Source: Pseudomonas fluorescens (GTDB lineage: Bacteria; Pseudomonadota; Gammaproteobacteria; Pseudomonadales; Pseudomonadaceae). From it: a stretch of 64,000 nt of DNA. The position numbers and the translations under genes are program-made. The DNA lies in NCBI RefSeq assembly GCF_902497875.1, contig NZ_CABVHY010000005.1, positions 186,001 through 250,000 of the forward strand, given 5' to 3'. The notes beneath the pieces were generated by a model. It made no database searches and had not been told where the DNA came from. It was given only the letters and a program-made list of their open reading frames with translations. This document shows positions 57,896 through 64,000 of this stretch, in pieces. Position 1 is the first letter of the stretch. Every line of letters starts with the position of its first letter.

Positions 57896-58008
57896 CCGTT
57901 TGCGACAGTATTCATCCGGCATGACAAATTCCCTTGGTAATGCCATATGGCCATGTGTTTAAATTTGACGCTAATTTATTGACTTCATCTCTCCAAGGGA
58001 TCGACAGC

Positions 58009-58134
58009 ATGGTCATGCGTCTGGCAGTGGTACTTCTGTTTCTCTATTCCACCCCCATCCTGTCGACTGAACAGCCTGTTCCAGACGAACCGGATGCCGC
58101 GCGCGAGCGTTTGATGAGCTTGCTGCAGGACTGA
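58009..58134 (+). CDS. Very small exported peptide
   Basis: 41 residues (MVMRLAVVLLFLYSTPILSTEQ, then an acidic tail ending MSLLQD). AAGGGA lies 8 bases before ATG 58009. A signal-peptide or single-TM character is clear; the function is unknown. The AT-rich region before it (TTTAAATTTGACGCTAATTT) fits a promoter. Confidence 0.45.
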   Translation: MVMRLAVVLLFLYSTPILSTEQPVPDEPDAARERLMSLLQD

Positions 58135-58249
58135 AACTCAGCGGGTTGAGGATCAACAAAGCTGATAGTGACTATGCATGAAGGTCGTTTTTCATCGTTC
58201 GCTGATTGATTGATCCTGTGGGCACTGAAACATGCCCACGGAGAATCCC

Positions 58250-58462
58250 ATGGCCAGCAAACTTCTTACTTCTGCCAAGCACGGCGCTTATATCGCCCTC
58301 GCGGTGTATGCGGTTTTGATCCTTGTGGTCACGCTGTCTGGCCATATTCAGCACTCTATCGAGCCGCCGATTCACGTCGCTCACCCAGGCATTCAGTTCG
58401 AATATCGCGTGCAGAGCATCTCCGCTGAACAAGCGCGAGCTGAGGCGGTGGCGGCGTTATGA
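58250..58462 (+). CDS. Small membrane protein
   Basis: 70 residues from ATG 58250 with GGAG upstream (the frame is open to 58232). One hydrophobic segment (GAYIALAVYAVLILVVTLSGHI) and a short C-terminal tail (QFEYRVQSISAEQARAEAVAAL). Its stop overlaps the next start (ATGA), so the two genes form a pair. No family recognised. Confidence 0.6.
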   Translation: MASKLLTSAKHGAYIALAVYAVLILVVTLSGHIQHSIEPPIHVAHPGIQFEYRVQSISAEQARAEAVAAL

Positions 58463-58731
58463 AAGGAGGCAAACTCTGGGTGGTCGCCTTCATGGCGTTC
58501 TTGACCAATGGCTTTTCCTTGCTGGGGTTGGGGCAGGGCTCGGCGGGTTCGCTGGCACGGGCCATCCAGTGCAATCACAGCATCGCCCACAACATCCAGA
58601 CCGCCAAGGCCCTGGAGTTGATGGTGGGTAATCCGCCGATCAAGCGCAGTGCTGAGTTTTTCGGGCCGTTCAAGGTGGATTGCTCGGCGTTGAAGATGTG
58701 CAGAGCGTTTCCCGGGTGGGGGGTGGTTTAA
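58459..58731 (+). CDS. Small Cys-containing protein of unknown function
   Basis: 90 residues beginning with a hydrophobic segment (LWVVAFMAFLTNGFSLLGLG), then IQCNHSIAHNI and VDCSALKMCRAFPGW. Three cysteines after the hydrophobic part would suit a periplasmic, disulfide-bonded domain. Coupled to the previous gene by ATGA. No family recognised. Confidence 0.55.
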   Translation: MKGGKLWVVAFMAFLTNGFSLLGLGQGSAGSLARAIQCNHSIAHNIQTAKALELMVGNPPIKRSAEFFGPFKVDCSALKMCRAFPGWGVV

Positions 58732-58760
58732 GAATGAAGTCTAGAGCCGAGCCTTGTACC

Positions 58761-58896
58761 TGTGGCGAGGGGGCTTGCCCCCGCTCGGCTGCGAAGCAGT
58801 CGTAAAACCTGTGAATGCGGTGTGCCTGACGAAATACGATTGCAGATTTCAGGACCGCTTCGCGGCCCAACGGGGGCAAGCCCCCTCGCCACAGAA
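58761..58896. repeat. Dispersed repeat with TGTGGCGAGGG arms, copy 2
   Basis: TGTGGCGAGGGGGCTTGCCC...CGGCTGCGAAGCAGTCGTAA...GCGGTGTGCCTGACGAAATA...ACCGCTTCGCGGCCCAACGG...AAGCCCCCTCGCCACAG. Complete copy with perfect complementary outer arms. Close to 30256-30421. Confidence 0.9.
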
Positions 58897-58939
58897 AGCC
58901 CCCTTACCACAATAGATTGTGCTCATCGCTAGATCAGCG

Positions 58940-59542
58940 TTACTTCGCCATCACCCCAACAAATAACTCCGACTCCAGAAACCGCTGCAACCACGCCTGC
59001 AGATGCCGATACGGCGTCTGCGCGAACCAGTCCCGGTCGACATGGGCGAACTGGCGCACGAACGGCACCAGGGCGATGTCCGCCAGGCTCGGGTGATCAG
59101 CCAGCAAATAGTCATGCTGCTGCAACAGGTCATCGAGTTTCTGTAAAAAAACCGCGCCTTGGCCACGGTAATGTTCCATCGGCTGCTCGGGATAGCGATC
59201 GGCATACTTGTAGCGATCCAGATAGACCTTGAACAGCTGATCGTTCTCTTCGATCAACGCGGCGCTCGCTTGCTGAGCCACCAGGTCGTCCTTGAGCAAC
59301 CAGTCCTGCGGATCGTTCTGTTCCAGCGCCCAATGCATGATCTCCAGGCTTTCGTCGATAACCCGCCCATCAACACTCAGCACCGGCACTGTGCCTTTGC
59401 TCGACAGCGCGAGCATTTCGGCCGGCTTGGCTTTCAGGCTGACCTCAAGGATGTTCACGGCCACCGCGCAATAACGCAGGGCCATGCGCGCCCGCATGGC
59501 GTAGGGGCAGCGGCGAAAGGAGTAGAGGGTCGTCGTACTCAT
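58940..59542 (-). CDS. Glutathione S-transferase-like protein
   Basis: 200 residues. N-terminal thioredoxin-like domain with the Cys-Pro-Tyr active-site pattern (FRRCPYAMRARMAL), then the GTVPVL cis-Pro motif, followed by an all-helical C-terminal domain (LADHPSLADIALVPFVRQFAHVD). Cys in the catalytic position points to the Omega/glutaredoxin-like branch. Its start overlaps the sbcC stop by four bases (ATGA), so it is the third gene of the sbcDC transcript. Confidence 0.88.
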   Translation of the reverse strand: MSTTTLYSFRRCPYAMRARMALRYCAVAVNILEVSLKAKPAEMLALSSKGTVPVLSVDGRVIDESLEIMHWALEQNDPQDWLLKDDLVAQQASAALIEENDQLFKVYLDRYKYADRYPEQPMEHYRGQGAVFLQKLDDLLQQHDYLLADHPSLADIALVPFVRQFAHVDRDWFAQTPYRHLQAWLQRFLESELFVGVMAK

Positions 59543-62500
59543 TTCACCTCCAGGGTACTCAGGCCATTGCCCAGGCGGCGGACCTGGATCTGCACCGGGA
59601 TTCGCTCGTGCATTTCCTGCACGTGGGAAATCACCGCGACCTTGCGGCCCTGTGCCTGCAGGCCGTCGAGGGCGTCCATCGCCAGTTGCAGCGACTCCGG
59701 ATCGAGGCTGCCGAAGCCTTCGTCGATAAACAGCGATTCGATTTTCAGCGTGCTGGATGCCATCGACGCCAGGCCCAGGGCGAGTGCCAGTGAGACCAGG
59801 AAGGTCTCGCCACCGGACAACGAATGCACCGACCTCAGCTCGTCACCCATTTCCGTGTCCATCACCAACAGACCCAGCATGCTGCCGCCGCGTTTGAGCC
59901 TGTAGCGACGCACCAGTTGTCGCAGTTGCGCGTTGGCGTGATGCACCAACAGGTCAAGGTTGTAGGCCTGGGCGATCTTGCGGAAAGTGTCTCCGGTGGC
60001 CGAGCCGATCAAGGCATTCAATCGAGCCCAACGCTGCCATTCGCTATAGGCCTCGGCGATACGTTGTGCCAGCGCCCGGTTGGCGTTCTGCCGGCGTTGG
60101 TCTTCGGCTTGTTCGGCTCGCAGTTCGGCGCACAGCTGTTCGCTGGCGGCGAACTGGCTGTGCAGTTCGCTCAGGGCGTTGGCCAGTTGCTCGGCGTCGA
60201 GGTTGCCATTGTGTTGCGCCTGGTGATTGAGCAAGCGCTGATCTCGCTCCTGCAACAAGACCTTGGCCTGTTCAATGGCTTTTTCGCTGTGCTGCAGCTG
60301 CTGACGCAATGTGCTGACCTGCTGGTCGTCGACACCCAGCAGATCTTCCAGGCCACCGTCGTCCAGCTCTGGATGCAACCCGCGCCAGTCGGCGATCTTG
60401 CCGGCCAGCTCGCGATCTTCGGTTTCCAGTGCCCGCAAGCGTTCCTGCTGAGCCTTGAGTTCGGCGGCCAACTGCACCAGTCCCGTGCGCACGGCTTGCA
60501 GTTCCTGATTGGCCGCGGTTTCGGTGTTGCGGGCTTGTTCGACGGCCTGATCCAGTTGCTGCTGCCACTGCTCGGCGCTGATGTGCTCGCCCAACAATTG
60601 CGTCAGTTTTTGCTGGCAAGTCTGTTGCTGCTCGGCAAGGGCGGCGAACTGCTGCTGGGCGGTTTCCAACTGCTGGACGCGAGTCTGCTGGCGATCCTGT
60701 TCTTTCTCCAGCGTCTGCTGACGCTGTTGTTGTTCGTTGAGTTCATCGCGTTGCTGGTCGAGTTGTTCCAGGCGCTGGGCGATCTGCTGGTCGAGTTGCA
60801 TGAAGGTGGCGGCAGGTTCGTTGCGCAAGGCCTCCAGCGTGTCGGCCGGGAGCAGGGTGCTGAAGGCCGTCAGCTCTTGGTCCAGACGCTGACGATCACT
60901 GCTCAACTCATGTTGCTGGTGGGTCAGGTGCTGGGTCGCTTGCTGGCTCGCCGCTTCTGCGCTGCGTAGTTGCTGCTGAAGCCGCGCGACATCCTGTTGC
61001 AACGTGAGCAGGGCGGTTTGCCGTTGTTCGTCCTGAGTGATGCTCTGGTTCAGCTGGTTGCTTTGTTGCGTGAGCCAGGCATCCCGTCTGGCCGGGTCCT
61101 GGGCCAGCAGCTGGGTCGACAGCGGGTGGGCTGCAAGACTTGGCGCCAGGCTCTGTTGCTGGGCGACCAGTTGTTCCTGCTGTTGCAGCAGTTCTTTTTG
61201 CTGAGCAATCAAACCGCCGACTTCGGCGCGCAGTTCGGTGAGTTTTTCCTTGAGCAGGTCCACCGCTTTTTGCGCGTTGGCCTGTTCGCTTTCGTCATGC
61301 CGGCCCAGGCTTTGCAGCAGCGCTTCGGGCTGATGATAAGGGTGATCCGGGCTGCCACAGACCGGGCACGGTTGCTCGTCCTGGAGCTGAGCGCGCAGTT
61401 CTTCGACGCTCTCGCTGCGGGCCAGGCGTTGACGCTCCAGCAGTTCGCGGGTGACGGACAGGGTCTGTTCGGCGACGGCCAGTTCGGCCTTGGTCTTCAC
61501 GCCGTCCAGGGTCAGACGATCGCGCTCCTGTTGCGCGGTCTGTTGCCGTTGCTGGAGTTCTGCGGCGCGTTTGTCCAGCTCCTGCTGGCTGACCCAGAGT
61601 CGCGTCAGCTCTTCGAAGGCCCGTTGCTGCTTACGGTTGTCTTGCAACAGGCTGCCGAGAATCTGGATCTGCTCAGTCACCGCTTCGGGCTCGGCACCGG
61701 CCTCTTTGTACAGGACTTCAAGACTCTGGCGCTGTGCGGCCAGTTCCTCGGCTGCTCGGTTGGCGCTTTGTTCCAGAGTGGCCAACTCGGCCTGGCCCTT
61801 ATTCAGGCGATTACCCACCAGCATCAACTGTTGCAGGCGATCACGGTAGGCGTTCCAGGCATCGCTCAGGGGCGCCAGATGAGCGCTTTGCGCAAGCTGC
61901 CCGGCGATCCGCTCCAGGCGTGACGCGACCTGCTTTTGCAGGTCTTGCAATCCTTGAATGGTGTTCTGGCCTTGAGTGCAGGCCAGTTGCGCTTGTTGTT
62001 TGAGATCGGCACTGAGGCTGGCGTCCTTGACCAGACGGGCGAGGGCGCTTTGCTCTTCAAAGGCCTGACGCAGTAGCGGGGCACTGGCGGTGTGTTGTCC
62101 CTGGGCCTCGGTCAGCGCGGTATGGGCGCTGCTCAGGCTGTGTTCGAGTTGAGCCTGGCGCGCCTGCTGTTTTTGTTGTTGCTGAGTGTGCTGCTGAATC
62201 TGCGCGGCCAGCGGTGTGAGCTGGACGCTGAGTTCGCTCTTGCGCGCGAACTGGTGCCGCTGCGGGGCCAGTTGCTCCAGGCGGGTCAACTTCAACCGTT
62301 CGCCGGCCAGACTGTCCCAGTGCTGCTGAGCGTTGTGCAGTTGCCCGGTGGCGCTCTGTTGCTCGTCCTGTAACTGGCGCAGGTCCTTCAGCCAGATATG
62401 CTGCAACTCAAGCTGTTTGAGCTGTGCCTGCTGGGTCTTGAGTTGCAGTTGAGCCTGGTTGTAGCGCTCATCAAGCTCGGCCCGGGCTTCGGCTGACAAC

Positions 62501-63180
62501 GGCGTAACCCCGGTGGCCTGGTCCTGCAACAGCTTGTGGGCTTCCCGGGCTTCCTTGGTTTTGTCGAAGGCCCGGCGACCGAGACGGGTGTAGAGCGCCG
62601 TGTCGGTGAGCTTTTCCAGCAGCTCGCTGCGATCGCTATCGTCAGCCTTGAGGAAAGCGCTGAACTCGCTCTGGGCCAGCATCACGGCACGGGTGAACTG
62701 TTCGAAGTTCAAGCCCAGTGCCGCTTCGAGCTGGGTCTTGTATTCGCCTTTCTGACTGGCCAGCAGTTGATCCTGATCGATGTCTCGCAGGCTCTGGCGG
62801 CTGGCTTGCAGCTTACCGCCGGCTTTGTCCCGGGCGCGATTGGCTTCCCAGCGGGCACGATAGCGGCGGCCGTCGATGCCGACGAAATCCACCTCGGCAT
62901 AACCTTCACCGGTGCCGCGACGCAGCAGCGTGCGCGGGTCGCCGCTGCCGATTTCGCCCTCGGCGTCCGGAACCTTGGCATCGCGCCCGGTATTGTTCAG
63001 CCGCGGCACCGCACCGAACAACGCCAGGCACAAGGCATCGAGCAAGGTACTTTTGCCGGCGCCGGTCGGCCCGGTAATGGCGAACAGGCCGGCACTGGCC
63101 AGGGGTTCGGCAGTGAAGTCGAGCTCAAAAGGCCCGGCCAGAGAGGCGAGGTTTTTCAGGCGGATCGCGAGAATCTTCAT
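59539..63180 (-). CDS. sbcC: SbcC, ATPase subunit of the SbcCD nuclease
   Basis: 1213 residues. Rad50-type: Walker A TGPTGAGKSTLLDAL near the N-terminus, long coiled-coil arms rich in Gln/Leu, a central zinc-hook-like CPVC (EQPCPVCGSPDHPYHQ), and C-terminal signature HSLSGGETFLVSLALALGLA with Walker B ESLFIDEGFGSLD. With SbcD it cuts DNA hairpins and blocked ends. This is notable in a genome carrying many inverted repeats. The start overlaps sbcD by four bases. Confidence 0.97.
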   Translation of the reverse strand: MKILAIRLKNLASLAGPFELDFTAEPLASAGLFAITGPTGAGKSTLLDALCLALFGAVPRLNNTGRDAKVPDAEGEIGSGDPRTLLRRGTGEGYAEVDFVGIDGRRYRARWEANRARDKAGGKLQASRQSLRDIDQDQLLASQKGEYKTQLEAALGLNFEQFTRAVMLAQSEFSAFLKADDSDRSELLEKLTDTALYTRLGRRAFDKTKEAREAHKLLQDQATGVTPLSAEARAELDERYNQAQLQLKTQQAQLKQLELQHIWLKDLRQLQDEQQSATGQLHNAQQHWDSLAGERLKLTRLEQLAPQRHQFARKSELSVQLTPLAAQIQQHTQQQQKQQARQAQLEHSLSSAHTALTEAQGQHTASAPLLRQAFEEQSALARLVKDASLSADLKQQAQLACTQGQNTIQGLQDLQKQVASRLERIAGQLAQSAHLAPLSDAWNAYRDRLQQLMLVGNRLNKGQAELATLEQSANRAAEELAAQRQSLEVLYKEAGAEPEAVTEQIQILGSLLQDNRKQQRAFEELTRLWVSQQELDKRAAELQQRQQTAQQERDRLTLDGVKTKAELAVAEQTLSVTRELLERQRLARSESVEELRAQLQDEQPCPVCGSPDHPYHQPEALLQSLGRHDESEQANAQKAVDLLKEKLTELRAEVGGLIAQQKELLQQQEQLVAQQQSLAPSLAAHPLSTQLLAQDPARRDAWLTQQSNQLNQSITQDEQRQTALLTLQQDVARLQQQLRSAEAASQQATQHLTHQQHELSSDRQRLDQELTAFSTLLPADTLEALRNEPAATFMQLDQQIAQRLEQLDQQRDELNEQQQRQQTLEKEQDRQQTRVQQLETAQQQFAALAEQQQTCQQKLTQLLGEHISAEQWQQQLDQAVEQARNTETAANQELQAVRTGLVQLAAELKAQQERLRALETEDRELAGKIADWRGLHPELDDGGLEDLLGVDDQQVSTLRQQLQHSEKAIEQAKVLLQERDQRLLNHQAQHNGNLDAEQLANALSELHSQFAASEQLCAELRAEQAEDQRRQNANRALAQRIAEAYSEWQRWARLNALIGSATGDTFRKIAQAYNLDLLVHHANAQLRQLVRRYRLKRGGSMLGLLVMDTEMGDELRSVHSLSGGETFLVSLALALGLASMASSTLKIESLFIDEGFGSLDPESLQLAMDALDGLQAQGRKVAVISHVQEMHERIPVQIQVRRLGNGLSTLEVK

Positions 63181-64000
63181 GGTTGTTCGCTCTCCAACTG
63201 AACGTCTTGCAGCAGCACGGCAAAGTCCTTGAGGGTCTGTTCATCGACCTCGCTACCATAGTTTTCCTTCCATGCGCGGCTGAACAGTTCCTGCGGGGTC
63301 AACTGGTCCAGCTCGATCAACTGGCCAGCGTCATCGGCACCTTCGCGGCTACCGTTGCCCGCGTATTCGGCGGCGATCCGTACCAGGCGCACGGCTTTGC
63401 CTTGCAGCGCAGTCTCCACTTGCTGGCGCAGGTCCGGCTGTGGCTCGTCGAGGCGTACTCGCACTTCCAGCCAGGGTTGACGCTGGATATCAGCGAGCAG
63501 GTCGATATTCGGCAGCTCAGCCAATTGGCCCAGGACCTCGGCCAAGGGCGCAGGGCCCAGGCGTTGCAGGTTAACGGCGCGGGGGATCAACCTGGGCTCG
63601 ACGCTGACCAGGGTTTCACCATCGAGCTCGATATCAAGAATCTGGTGCTGATAACCGATCTCGGAGAACGACAAGGGTATCGGCGAGCCGCAGTAGCGGA
63701 TGCGCTCTTCACCGTTGACCTTCTGCGGCTTGTGCAAGTGACCGAGGGCGACATAACTGATGCTCGGGCCGAACAGGCTGGCGGGCAGCGCTTCGGCATT
63801 GCCGATGATCAGGCTGCGCTCGGAGTCTTCCGAAACCGAGCCGCCGGCCATATGTGCGTGGCTGATGGCGATCAGCGCCTGACCTTTCTGGCGCTTGGCG
63901 TTGGCCGCGGCAATCAGCCATTCATGAACCTGACCGATACCGCGCAGGTAGTTGTCGCCCAACTGGGCGCCGGTGACTTCGGCCGGTCGCAGGAACGGCA
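63177..64000 (-). CDS. sbcD: SbcD nuclease subunit (C-terminal part, cut by window edge)
   Basis: About 274 residues visible; the frame is open to the right edge, so the N-terminal phosphoesterase motifs are outside. Seen are ISHAHMAGG and ALGHLHKPQKV (Mre11-type metal ligands) and the C-terminal capping domain. Overlaps sbcC by ATGA, confirming one operon. Confidence 0.95.
   Translation of the reverse strand, partial: PFLRPAEVTGAQLGDNYLRGIGQVHEWLIAAANAKRQKGQALIAISHAHMAGGSVSEDSERSLIIGNAEALPASLFGPSISYVALGHLHKPQKVNGEERIRYCGSPIPLSFSEIGYQHQILDIELDGETLVSVEPRLIPRAVNLQRLGPAPLAEVLGQLAELPNIDLLADIQRQPWLEVRVRLDEPQPDLRQQVETALQGKAVRLVRIAAEYAGNGSREGADDAGQLIELDQLTPQELFSRAWKENYGSEVDEQTLKDFAVLLQDVQLESEQP

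Overview
The window is a contiguous chromosomal piece of a Pseudomonas, most likely of the P. fluorescens group. The evidence is the gene content: a LdcA-type lysine decarboxylase, a yej operon with two solute-binding proteins followed by fabI, gloB-mltD, rnhA-dnaQ, nadK-phosphoesterase-rhomboid, and sbcD-sbcC-GST. High GC and many intergenic REP-type inverted repeats fit the same group. No rRNA, tRNA, CRISPR array or complete insertion sequence was seen.

Layout. 1-5.2 kb: the 3' end of a large repeat-rich adhesin with DUF4214 repeats, then an MsbA-like ABC exporter and a scrap of a tyrosine-recombinase gene. 5.6-9.7 kb: an apparent catabolic cluster (DmpA-type aminopeptidase, LuxR regulator, nitrilase-family amidohydrolase, PotF-like binding protein). 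9.8-17 kb: small genes and regulators (DUF1059, PhyH-type dioxygenase, TIGR03067, LysE exporter, AraC, GGDEF, VOC, LysR). Two decayed loci lie here: a phnB-like gene with an internal deletion, and remnants of an isoquinoline-1-oxidoreductase-type operon. 17.2-25.5 kb (minus strand): yejA-yejA-yejB-yejE-yejF-fabI, ending at a strong bidirectional terminator. 25.7-34.2 kb: mltD, gloB, methyltransferase, rnhA, dnaQ, ldcA, GNAT, LysR. 34.3-38.7 kb: flavin reductase, TetR, DUF2855 and an arsB with no other ars gene beside it. 38.7-46.3 kb: DUF1853, nadK, phosphoesterase, rhomboid, DUF1315, DUF2797 and pepN. pepN runs directly into a four-unit tandem array of REP hairpins. 47.1-50.6 kb: a YCF48-like protein and an MmpL-like RND transporter. 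50.6-55.5 kb: a 1.6-kilocodon toxin-like gene interrupted by one in-frame TAA. 56-58.7 kb: DUF5629, a lactonase and a run of small exported or membrane proteins. 58.9-64 kb: GST, sbcC and sbcD (cut by the window edge).

The most notable structures are: the tandem REP-hairpin array fused to the pepN stop codon; a roughly 100-bp core sequence shared by four dispersed repeats that carry two different kinds of REP arm; the single-stop interruption of the toxin-like gene; a perfect 16-bp inverted repeat between nadK and DUF1853; and several gene scars (integrase, phnB, iorAB, GntR/FCD). I found no convincing new defence or mobile system. Most genes belong to known families, and the novelty lies in repeats, scars and uncharacterised small genes.
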